This document shows positions 8,100 through 14,189 of a DNA stretch of 16,695 bases, piece by piece. Position 1 is the first letter of the stretch. Each line of letters starts with the position of its first letter. Source of the stretch: DATJPR01 sp035506295. GTDB taxonomy: Bacteria > Bacteroidota > Ignavibacteria > UBA10030 > UBA6906. The stretch spans positions 1-16,695 of the forward strand of contig DATJPR010000136.1 in assembly GCA_035506295.1 (NCBI GenBank). The letters are read 5' to 3'. The translations under genes and the position numbers were made by a program. The notes under the pieces are model-generated. The model did no database searches. It was not told the DNA's origin and saw only the letters and a list, made by a program, of their open reading frames with translations.

Positions 8100-9028
8100 G
8101 CCGTAACTCCATCGTGAGAATGAGTAAGCAATGAGATGAACACGTTTTCCAGAGACGGGACAATCGTCCGCATGCTCTTGACCTCGATGCCGTTTCCCGC
8201 TAGGAGGGCACGGAGACGCGGCAAGGAGCTTTCCGGATCGGCCACCATAACGTTGACCCGATCGCCGAATGCCTGAACCTCTTTCAGTCCGGGTTGGCTT
8301 CGCAGCAGACTGAACCCATGCCGGACGCGATCGATCACGACCTCGACCACCTGCTCACGCATATCGCCCCTGAGCCCGTCGGGAGTGTCCACCCGGAGAA
8401 TCGTTCCCTGGTTCATGAAGGCCACGCGCGTACAGCGTTCCGCTTCGTCGAGATACGGCGTGTTCATGACAATGGTGATGCCCTCCGTGAGCAGGCTCTG
8501 AAGAATTTTCCAGAAGTCCCGTCGGGAGACGGGGTCTACTCCCGTCGTCGGCTCATCAAGGAACAGCAGTTTGGGTTTGTGGATGAGCGTGCACGCGAGC
8601 GCGAGCTTTTGCTTCATGCCACCCGAGAGTTGCTCAGCGAGCCTCGTCCTGAACGGCGTCAGCCTCGTGAACGCCAGGAGCTCGTCCCGCCGCGCCTTGA
8701 AGTCGAACACGCCGTTGATCTCGGCAAAGAATTCGATGTTCTCGTCGATGCTGAGATCGCCGTAGAGGGAAAATCGTTGGGAAAGATACCCGATCTCGCG
8801 TTTCACCGCCTCCGGGTTTTTCACAATATCATACCCCAGGACCGTTGCGGTGCCTGAGGTCGGGGTCAGAATCCCGCACAGGAGGCGGATGGTCGTCGTC
8901 TTGCCGGAACCGTCCGGCCCGACGAGCCCGAACATCTCGCCTTTCCCGACTTCGAGGCTGACCTTCTCGACTGCGTGAATATCCCCGAATGCGCGGGAGA
9001 GCTCTCGTGTAACAATAACCGGATCCAT
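8096..9028 (-). CDS. ABC transporter ATP-binding protein with altered switch loop (like the N-terminal half of YbhF)
   Basis: An ATPase of 310 residues from the start chosen here. Numbered from the upstream GTG at 9034, Walker A is GPDGSGKTTT (39-48), Q-loop Gln86, signature LSGGMKQ (136-142) and Walker B LLFLDEP (156-162). The switch-loop His is Pro193 (codon 8456-8458, NTPYLDEAERC). The unusual GPDG Walker A and the missing switch His both match my memory of the first half of E. coli YbhF. It probably contributes a weak or non-turning-over ATP site in a heterodimer with the other ATPase. Three starts are stacked in frame: GTG 9034, ATG 9031 and ATG 9028. I chose 9028 because AAGGG lies about six bases ahead of it. 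The other two would be too close. It overlaps the TolC-like gene at 8096-8099. Confidence 0.92.
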   Translation of the reverse strand: MDPVIVTRELSRAFGDIHAVEKVSLEVGKGEMFGLVGPDGSGKTTTIRLLCGILTPTSGTATVLGYDIVKNPEAVKREIGYLSQRFSLYGDLSIDENIEFFAEINGVFDFKARRDELLAFTRLTPFRTRLAEQLSGGMKQKLALACTLIHKPKLLFLDEPTTGVDPVSRRDFWKILQSLLTEGITIVMNTPYLDEAERCTRVAFMNQGTILRVDTPDGLRGDMREQVVEVVIDRVRHGFSLLRSQPGLKEVQAFGDRVNVMVADPESSLPRLRALLAGNGIEVKSMRTIVPSLENVFISLLTHSHDGVTA

Positions 9029-9030
9029 CA

Positions 9031-10017
9031 TCACCCCTTCGTCCCTGCAATGGCGAGCGTCGCATCCGCCGGAAGTCCGGGCTTCAACGCGCCGTCCGGA
9101 TTCTGCACTTCGATCTTCACACCGAAGACCAGCTTCGTTCGTTCCTCTTTGGTCTGGACGTTTTTCGGGGTAAACTCCGCCGATGGCGCAACGTAGATGA
9201 CTTTGCCCTCGAACGCTCTCCCGGGATATCCGTCGACCGAGACCCGGGCGTCCTGTCCGAGCCTGACCTTCGCGAGCTCTTCCTCGTTGACGTAGATCAT
9301 GAGGTTCACCCGATCGAGATCGGTGATGCGGAGGACGTTGGATCCGACCGTGACCAGTTCACCGGGCTCGATGGACCTGAGTGTCACGATGCCACCGGTC
9401 GGGGAGAGAAGCACGCAATCGTGGACCTTCTTCTTGAGGAGGTCGACCTGCGCCGCGGCGTAGTCGCGCTTGACGCGCGCATTGGTGATCTCCTCCGGCC
9501 GGAGTCCGCGACGCAGTTTCTCGTAGGTCTGTTCAGCGGCCACGAAACGGGCATACGCATCGTCGTACTGTTTCTGCGTCACGGTCTGAGACGCGAGCAG
9601 TCCTTTCATCCGTTCATAATCCGTCTGCGCGGTCTTGTACGCCGCTTCCGCCTGGATGATGTCTTCCTTGCGCGACCCCTCGAGGGCGAGCTGGTATTGC
9701 GCTTCGAAGGACTCGAAGTTCGCCATTGCCTGACGGAGCTGAATTTGATATTCCGTATCGTCCACGGTCAGCAGTGTGTCGCCCGGCTTGACGCGCGAGC
9801 CTTCATCAACGAGAACCCTCGATACCCGCCCCGCGGCTTCCATACCGACGTCCACGTCGGTTCCCTCGATTGTCCCGGACGCTTCGATGACATTACCGTT
9901 GCCCCCCGAGCAACCGAGAACAGTGAGCATTCCAGCGACGAGGGCCGCCACCGCAAGCGGCAGCAGGCGGCCGGACGCCCGCCGGACTGAAGAAAGGGTG
10001 TATCTCTCGTTGGTCAT
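9031..10017 (-). CDS. HlyD/AcrA-type membrane-fusion lipoprotein (YbhG-like)
   Basis: A 328-residue periplasmic adaptor. The N-terminus is a long basic leader, a hydrophobic stretch and a lipobox-like VLGC, so Cys36 should be lipidated and anchor it in a membrane. The first lipoyl half is at about residues 46-75 (EAAGRVSRVLVDEGSRVKPGD). A long alpha-hairpin follows (about 80-190) with heptad-like Ala/Gln/Glu-rich helices. The second lipoyl half is SPTGGIVTLRSIEPGELVTVG, and a beta-barrel domain (about 230-310) ends the protein. It should join the inner-membrane ABC complex to the TolC-like channel. Its ATG overlaps the TGA of the TetR gene. It lies in the same position relative to the regulator and ATPase as ybhG does in E. 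coli. Confidence 0.92.
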   Translation of the reverse strand: MTNERYTLSSVRRASGRLLPLAVAALVAGMLTVLGCSGGNGNVIEASGTIEGTDVDVGMEAAGRVSRVLVDEGSRVKPGDTLLTVDDTEYQIQLRQAMANFESFEAQYQLALEGSRKEDIIQAEAAYKTAQTDYERMKGLLASQTVTQKQYDDAYARFVAAEQTYEKLRRGLRPEEITNARVKRDYAAAQVDLLKKKVHDCVLLSPTGGIVTLRSIEPGELVTVGSNVLRITDLDRVNLMIYVNEEELAKVRLGQDARVSVDGYPGRAFEGKVIYVAPSAEFTPKNVQTKEERTKLVFGVKIEVQNPDGALKPGLPADATLAIAGTKG

Positions 10018-10673
10018 AGTGTACTCTGCGCGTTTCCGCTAAAGTGAAGGAGATCGGATTTCACGAATTGTTCTCTTCCCTGTTCGGAAAGAATCCCCTG
10101 AAAGAAGATGGCAAAGATGTCATGGACCGCGTCGATGGCCGAGAATGCCTCGACGGCAAGGACTGCCGGCGTCATAATCTGATCCATCGCAGCTGCGTAG
10201 GCGAGCATGAACACCCGGATGTTGATGTCGTCCCGGACATAGCCCTCCAGGCGCCCTTGTTCGATGAGTCTCGTGAAATTCGTGTGCAGGGTTTTGAGAC
10301 GAAATTCCTCGATGCGCTTCCAGATGTCGGGAGCATGGCGCTGGACGTCCCGAAAGAGGGCCCGGCTGACCTTCGATGCCTGGGTGGCAACGGCTGTCGA
10401 GAGGGTCATCGCCTTTTCGATGAAGCCTCTGTCGCTCGAAAGCAATCCGGTGATGAACGCATGGGCTTCTCCCATCAGCCAATCCGCTTCCTGGTGGAGA
10501 AGATCGTCCTTCGATGGGAAGATCCGATAGAAGGTCTTCTTGCTGATCCCCAGGTCGCTGCAAAGGTCGTCCACAGACACGCTGACAAATCCCTCGCTGA
10601 TGAATCGCTCGCGGGCGTGCTGCAGAATCCTCTGCTTCAACTCACTGTCATCCACCGACTCAATGGAAACCAT
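10014..10673 (-). CDS. TetR/AcrR family transcriptional regulator
   Basis: A 219-residue regulator. The N-terminal TetR helix-turn-helix domain (about residues 10-60) includes RILQHARERFISEGF, VDDLCSDLGISKKTFYRIF and PSKDDLLH, all standard for the family. The rest is the variable ligand-binding and dimer domain. I chose ATG 10673, not the TTG at 10694, because GAGGA lies about seven bases before the ATG. Its stop overlaps the membrane-fusion gene, so it heads the exporter unit and most likely represses it, releasing on ligand binding. Two copies of a TGGAAAC-N16-GTTTCCA element sit at its promoter and its start codon, which suggests autorepression. The inducer is unknown. In position it corresponds to E. 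coli CecR (YbiH). Confidence 0.93.
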   Translation of the reverse strand: MVSIESVDDSELKQRILQHARERFISEGFVSVSVDDLCSDLGISKKTFYRIFPSKDDLLHQEADWLMGEAHAFITGLLSSDRGFIEKAMTLSTAVATQASKVSRALFRDVQRHAPDIWKRIEEFRLKTLHTNFTRLIEQGRLEGYVRDDINIRVFMLAYAAAMDQIMTPAVLAVEAFSAIDAVHDIFAIFFQGILSEQGREQFVKSDLLHFSGNAQSTL

Positions 10674-10693
10674 TTTCGTTTCCTCAGTTTCCA
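10664..10693. promoter_or_regulatory. Candidate TetR operator A (TGGAAAC-N16-GTTTCCA)
   Basis: A perfect 7-bp inverted repeat with a 16-base spacer: TGGAAAC at 10664-10670 and GTTTCCA at 10687-10693. It covers the ribosome-binding site and start codon of the TetR gene. The same arrangement recurs exactly 61 bases upstream (10725-10754), including an internal GTTTC at 10678. The 30-bp span suits a TetR-family dimer. Binding is inferred. Confidence 0.6.
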
Positions 10694-10709
10694 ATCAGAC
10701 GAAAAAGAA

Positions 10710-10738
10710 GCCATAAGTAATCGATGGAAACTTATGGC
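10710..10738. repeat. Perfect 9-bp inverted repeat in the tetR leader
   Basis: GCCATAAGT at 10710-10718 and ACTTATGGC at 10730-10738 are perfect reverse complements separated by 11 bases. The element overlaps operator B but has a different centre. It may be the main palindromic operator, a second regulator's site or an RNA stem-loop in the leader. It has no T-tract, so it is not a terminator. Confidence 0.6.
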
Positions 10739-10754
10739 GTTTCTATGGTTTCCA
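10725..10754. promoter_or_regulatory. Candidate TetR operator B (TGGAAAC-N16-GTTTCCA)
   Basis: A second copy of the element: TGGAAAC at 10725-10731 and GTTTCCA at 10748-10754, with the same 16-base spacer and an internal GTTTC at 10739. Its edge touches the predicted -10 box (10754-10759) and it covers the likely transcription start, the classic place for a repressor. Confidence 0.65.
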
Positions 10755-10782
10755 ATTTACGTATTAAGGATGGGCTTGTCAA
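10754..10782 (-). promoter_or_regulatory. Predicted sigma-70-type promoter of the tetR-exporter unit
   Basis: On the minus strand, a perfect TTGACA (10782-10777) is followed after 17 bases by TAAATT (10759-10754), which matches the -10 consensus at four of six positions. Transcription would begin near 10747, inside operator B, giving a leader of about 75 bases before the TetR start. Confidence 0.65.
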
Positions 10783-10792
10783 GCCCCGCGAG

Positions 10793-10829
10793 AAAAAAAA
10801 GAGGCGCCGCGGGAATCCGAGCGCCTCTT
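10793..10829 (-). terminator. Intrinsic terminator after gcvH
   Basis: Read on the minus strand, AAGAGGCGC (10829-10821) pairs perfectly with GCGCCTCTT (10807-10799) across a 13-base loop. A run of T's follows (10800-10793, partly within the stem). It lies 24 bases past the gcvH stop and just ahead of the TetR promoter, so it separates the efp-accB-accC-gcvH unit from the exporter unit. Confidence 0.9.
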
Positions 10830-10852
10830 GAGATTCGCATGAAGTCGGTGAT

Positions 10853-11233
10853 CTACTTGCCGACAAGTGCCTTGTAGTCGGCCACAGACAGAAGTGCTGT
10901 GATCTCCTTCGGATCTGCAATTTTGATCTTGAGCATCCACCCTTTCCCGTACGGATCCTTGTTCACAAGCTCAGGATTCGCTTGCAGCCCGGTGTTGATC
11001 TCCACGACAGTTCCCGAGACCGGGGAGAAGAGGTCCGAGACCGCTTTCACTGCCTCGATCGTGCCAAACGATTCGTGCTGCTTCAGGGCTTTGCCAACCG
11101 CGGGCAACTCAACAAAGACGACGTCTCCAAGCTCTCCCTGCGCATGGTCGGTGATTCCCACTGTCCCGGTGTCTCCGTTCACGAGCAACCACTCGTGATC
11201 TTTCGTGTACTTCAACGTCTCAGGAAAATTCAT
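10853..11233 (-). CDS. gcvH: Glycine cleavage system H protein
   Basis: A 126-residue H protein, the normal length. The lipoyl attachment site is Lys63 in FGTIEAVKAVSDL. The N-terminus LKYTKDHEWLLV, the VGITDHAQGELGDVVFVELP segment and the C-terminal PYGKGWMLKIKI are all characteristic. The protein carries the aminomethyl group between the P, T and L proteins during glycine cleavage. The start ATG is preceded by AAAGG seven bases away. It is the last gene of the efp-accB-accC-gcvH unit, 33 bases after accC, and is followed by a clear terminator. No gcvP, gcvT or lipoate-ligase gene lies in the window. Grouping with accB puts two swinging-arm cofactor proteins in one unit. Confidence 0.97.
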   Translation of the reverse strand: MNFPETLKYTKDHEWLLVNGDTGTVGITDHAQGELGDVVFVELPAVGKALKQHESFGTIEAVKAVSDLFSPVSGTVVEINTGLQANPELVNKDPYGKGWMLKIKIADPKEITALLSVADYKALVGK

Positions 11234-11266
11234 TGATGGGCCTTTCGAGTGTTCATGACAGCGATG

Positions 11267-12631
11267 TCACGCCCGAGCATCATGCTCCGACTCGGGTCGA
11301 AATTCGAAGGTGTCGAGAAAACTGGTGTCGAAATTCGCGGTGCGAAACCGCTCGTCGTGCATAACCTGGAGGTGGAACGGGACGGTGGTCTTGATCCCTT
11401 CGATCGTGAATTCTTCGAGCGCTCCCGCCATTTTCTGGATCGCGCCTTCACGGGTGAGCGCATAGGCGACAAGCTTGGCGATCAGAGAATCATAGTACGG
11501 AGGGACCACATATCCCGCGTACGCGTGCGTGTCGACCCGTACTCCGAAGCCTCCCGGCATGTGAAAGTCCGTGATTTTCCCCGGGGACGGCCGAAAACCG
11601 TTCGCGGGGTCCTCGGCATTGATTCTGCATTCGATGGCATGCCCACGAGGTTGGATCTTCCGCTTGGGCAGTTTCTCCCCGGCGGCCACCCTCAACTGAA
11701 GTTTGATCAGATCATGACCCGTGACCTGTTCGGTGACAGGATGCTCGACCTGGATCCGGGTATTCATCTCCATGAAATAGAAATTCTTGTTCTTGTCGAC
11801 AAGGAATTCAATGGTCCCCGCGTTCTCGTAGTTGACGGCCGTGCATCCTTTGATGGCGGCATCACCCATGCGCGTCCGGAGATCCTCATCCACAACGGGC
11901 GAGGGAGACTCTTCGATCAATTTCTGATGGCGTCGTTGCACGGAGCAATCGCGCTCTCCGAAGTGGACCACGTTGCCGTGTTGATCACCGAACACCTGGA
12001 TCTCCACGTGCCGCGGGCTCTCGATGTACTTCTCAATGTAGACGTCGGGATTGCTGAACCCCTGCTCCGCTTCGTGCTGGGCTGTCTTAAACGCAATCTC
12101 CATCTCCGACTCCTCGCGCACTACACGCATGCCCCGCCCACCACCGCCCGCAACCGCCTTGATGATGACGGGAAATCCGATGGCCTTCCCGACCTCCATG
12201 GCATCGCCGACGCTCTTGACAACGCCTTCGCTTCCCGGGACGACAGGCACGCCTGCTTTCTTCATCGTGTCCTTGGCAAGCGCCTTGTCGCCCATCGTCC
12301 GGATCATTTCCGGCGTGGGGCCGATGAACTTCATTCCTGAAGACGTGCAGATCTCCGCGAAGCTCGCGTTCTCCGCGAGGAACCCATAGCCGGGGTGAAT
12401 AGCGTCGGCATTGGTGATCTCCGCTGCTGCTATGATCCGCGGGATCTTCAGATAACTTTCCTTGCTCGGGGGCGGTCCGATGCAGACTGCTTCATCGGCA
12501 AAGCGGACATGAAGGGAATCGCGGTCAGCCTGGGAATACACCGCGACAGTTTTGATGCCGAACTGCTTGCACACGCGGATGACACGGAGTGCGATCTCGC
12601 CCCGATTGGCGATGAGGATCTTCTTGAACAC
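11267..12631 (-). CDS. accC: Acetyl-CoA carboxylase, biotin carboxylase subunit
   Basis: A 454-residue biotin carboxylase, close to the usual 445-450. It uses ATP and bicarbonate to carboxylate the biotin on AccB, the first half-reaction of malonyl-CoA formation. The biotin-carboxylase N domain starts at residue 3 (KILIANRGEIALRVIR). The ATP-grasp glycine loop is AVAGGGGRGMRV (159-170). HFGERDCSVQRRHQKLIEESP follows at 223-243, and the signature EMNTRIQVEHPVTEQ is at 288-302 with catalytic Arg292. The C-terminal domain keeps AIECRINAEDP. The start is GTG at 12631, supported by GGAG seven bases upstream. It lies 26 bases after accB. The carboxyltransferase genes accA and accD are not here. Confidence 0.97.
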   Translation of the reverse strand: MFKKILIANRGEIALRVIRVCKQFGIKTVAVYSQADRDSLHVRFADEAVCIGPPPSKESYLKIPRIIAAAEITNADAIHPGYGFLAENASFAEICTSSGMKFIGPTPEMIRTMGDKALAKDTMKKAGVPVVPGSEGVVKSVGDAMEVGKAIGFPVIIKAVAGGGGRGMRVVREESEMEIAFKTAQHEAEQGFSNPDVYIEKYIESPRHVEIQVFGDQHGNVVHFGERDCSVQRRHQKLIEESPSPVVDEDLRTRMGDAAIKGCTAVNYENAGTIEFLVDKNKNFYFMEMNTRIQVEHPVTEQVTGHDLIKLQLRVAAGEKLPKRKIQPRGHAIECRINAEDPANGFRPSPGKITDFHMPGGFGVRVDTHAYAGYVVPPYYDSLIAKLVAYALTREGAIQKMAGALEEFTIEGIKTTVPFHLQVMHDERFRTANFDTSFLDTFEFRPESEHDARA

Positions 12632-12657
12632 GCAGGGACTCCGGAGTTGTCGAGGCG

Positions 12658-13149
12658 TCAGGCCGCTTCGACTAGAAAGAGGGTTTGATCGTATTCGACG
12701 GGCTGACCGTTTTCGACCATGACTTTGACGATCTTTCCGGTGACGTCGCTTTCAATTTCATTCATCAACTTCATCGCCTCGACGATGCACAGGACAGTCC
12801 CGGGAGCGATCGACGTCCCGATCTGCACGAAGGGGGCGGCATCCGGCGCTGGTGATCGATAGAAGGTCCCCACAATGGGGGACTTGATCTCATGATACTT
12901 CGACGTGTCAGGCGGGGTAGGCGGAACTTCGGCTTGGGCGGCATGCATGGCAGGCGATGCGATGGACGCCACGGGTCCGGCCGGCGGCTGGACCATCATC
13001 GGCACCTGGCCGAGCATGGGAGCGCCGGCAAGCACGGTGTTGCCGTGCTTCACGACGCGGATTTTCTTTCCTTCCTCCTCTATCTCGATCTCGTCAACGG
13101 CGCTTTCCGAAAGCAGCTTGATCAGCTTCTTGACGTAGATAAGGTCCAT
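12658..13149 (-). CDS. accB: Acetyl-CoA carboxylase, biotin carboxyl carrier protein
   Basis: A 163-residue BCCP. The N-terminal helical region (about 1-35) contacts AccC. A flexible Ala/Pro-rich linker follows (about 45-85). The C-terminal biotinyl domain (about 88-162) contains PIVGTFYRSPAPDAAPFV, the protruding-thumb segment typical of BCCP, and the biotin site EAMKLMNEIE with Lys127. The ATG at 13149 is preceded by GGGAG five bases away. It sits between efp (40 bases upstream) and accC (26 bases downstream), a common arrangement that keeps AccB and AccC in balance. Confidence 0.97.
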   Translation of the reverse strand: MDLIYVKKLIKLLSESAVDEIEIEEEGKKIRVVKHGNTVLAGAPMLGQVPMMVQPPAGPVASIASPAMHAAQAEVPPTPPDTSKYHEIKSPIVGTFYRSPAPDAAPFVQIGTSIAPGTVLCIVEAMKLMNEIESDVTGKIVKVMVENGQPVEYDQTLFLVEAA

Positions 13150-13189
13150 GTGGTCTCCCTTGAACCTGGTGTCGGGTCCGGCTCCCCCG

Positions 13190-13753
13190 TCAGGCCTTCA
13201 CCCGCTCGATGTAGTCGCCGCTGCGGGTGTCGATCCGGATCATATCCCCCTCGTTGATGAACAGCGGGACATTGACGGTCGCCCCCGTCTCCACCGTCGC
13301 CGGCTTCGTCCCTGCGTTCGCGCTGTCTCCCTTTACGCCGGGAACAGTCTCCTTCACTGCAAGATCGACCGTAATGGGAAGCTCGATCCCTGTGATTTCG
13401 GTTCCGTTGAAGAGGATATCCACACCTTCGCCATCTTTCAGAAACTTCGCACCTTCACCGAGCTGCTCCTCAGCGACAGACAGCTGCTCGTACGTCTCCT
13501 TATCCATGAAGACGTATCCACTACCGTCCCGATAGAGGAACTGGTACTCCTTCCTCTCAATCTTGATGATCTCTATCGCTTCTCCCGCACGGAACCGATT
13601 CTCGATTACCTTCCCGCTCACGACATTCTTGAGCTTCGTGCGAACAAACGCCCGCCAGTTTCCCGGATTGACATGCTGAAACTCTACGACGGTCCAGAGC
13701 TCGTTGTTGTACTTAATGACCAGTCCCGGCCTGAAATCTGAGGTCGAAGGCAT
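13190..13753 (-). CDS. efp: Elongation factor P with non-canonical loop tip
   Basis: A 187-residue EF-P with all three domains: KOW-like N domain (about 1-63), central OB domain (about 64-125) and the C-terminal domain with the family signature region ending TRSGDYIERVKA. EF-P enters the ribosomal E site and relieves stalling at polyproline. The domain I loop reads VNPGNWRAF where E. coli has VKPGKGQAF, so the modified Lys (E. coli Lys34) is Asn32 (codon 13658-13660) followed by Trp33 and Arg34. The usual lysyl, rhamnosyl or aminopentanol modifications at that position are thus unlikely. It is the first gene of the unit, behind a strong promoter. No good ribosome-binding site precedes the ATG. 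Confidence 0.96.
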   Translation of the reverse strand: MPSTSDFRPGLVIKYNNELWTVVEFQHVNPGNWRAFVRTKLKNVVSGKVIENRFRAGEAIEIIKIERKEYQFLYRDGSGYVFMDKETYEQLSVAEEQLGEGAKFLKDGEGVDILFNGTEITGIELPITVDLAVKETVPGVKGDSANAGTKPATVETGATVNVPLFINEGDMIRIDTRSGDYIERVKA

Positions 13754-13806
13754 GCGAAATCGTCTAAGTGAAAGGAAATGAGGTGGTTAGTGAAAATAGC
13801 CTAATA

Positions 13807-13835
13807 ATATAGGCAGGAAACGCAAGAATGTCAAG
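13807..13835 (-). promoter_or_regulatory. Near-consensus sigma-70-type promoter of efp-accB-accC-gcvH
   Basis: On the minus strand a perfect TTGACA (13835-13830) is followed, after exactly 17 bases, by TATATT (13812-13807), five of six matches to TATAAT. Transcription would start near 13800, giving a leader of roughly 47 bases before the efp ATG. The A/T-rich stretch stands out from the surrounding GC-rich DNA. Confidence 0.8.
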
Positions 13836-13838
13836 GTT

Positions 13839-13866
13839 TGCATTCCTGGCAAGAGAGCGTTACAAT
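13839..13866 (+). promoter_or_regulatory. Possible promoter of the small lipoprotein gene
   Basis: TTGCAT (13839-13844), a 16-base spacer and TACAAT (13861-13866; five of six matches). The -10 box ends only five bases before the ATG at 13872. If it is used, the transcript would start at or next to the start codon and be leaderless. The -35 match is weak. Confidence 0.4.
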
Positions 13867-13871
13867 GTGAT

Positions 13872-14189
13872 ATGAACGCGAAACGGATTGCTCCCCTGCT
13901 CCTTTTGCTTATCGCCGTTTCCTGTTCACCGCACCGAACCGAGAAAGCCCTCTCACACCAGAAATTCGCCCGCGTCTACGCGATCCTCACCAAGAGGGGC
14001 GTCAGCGTTCGATCCCCCGGTGTCGACACAACCAATGCGCGAAAGACGGCCGATTCGATCCTTGCCGCGGCAGGCGTGACGCGCGACGAAATGCTCGCGA
14101 CGACACAAAGCATCAGTCAGAGCCCCGCTGCATGGCGAAAAGTGATGGACGAGGTGAGTGCCGATATGCGTGACACCACGGTTCGTTAG
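13872..14189 (+). CDS. Small lipoprotein, possible DUF4296-like
   Basis: A 105-residue protein. The first 18 residues form a lipoprotein signal: Lys/Arg start, a run of Leu and a lipobox AVSC with Cys18. The mature part is short and mostly helical, with HQKFARVYAILTKRG, an ADSILAAAGVTRDEM segment and SPAAWRKVMDEVSADMRD. This pattern (a helix, a 'SIL...GV' region and a final helix with Trp) recalls the DUF4296 lipoproteins of Bacteroidota, a family of unknown function; the match is from memory and tentative. No ribosome-binding site is visible just before the ATG. Its stop codon overlaps that of purM on the other strand (14186-14189), and it diverges from efp. Confidence 0.75.
   Translation: MNAKRIAPLLLLLIAVSCSPHRTEKALSHQKFARVYAILTKRGVSVRSPGVDTTNARKTADSILAAAGVTRDEMLATTQSISQSPAAWRKVMDEVSADMRDTTVR

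Noticed and set aside
10674..10694. A TTG start at 10694 for the TetR gene
   Set aside because: The ATG at 10673 has GAGGA at a good distance, and the TTG frame would run through that ribosome-binding site.
11234..11266. A glycine riboswitch ahead of gcvH
   Set aside because: The gap to accC is 33 bases, too short for the aptamer, and gcvH is read from the upstream promoter.
11249..12340. A 363-codon open frame on the plus strand
   Set aside because: It is antisense to accC, whose motifs are complete and in frame. Long antisense frames are common in GC-rich DNA.
13754..13871. A Bacteroidota-type promoter (TTTG with TA-NN-TTTG) in front of efp
   Set aside because: The motif is not present, while a classical TTGACA-N17-TATATT fits exactly.
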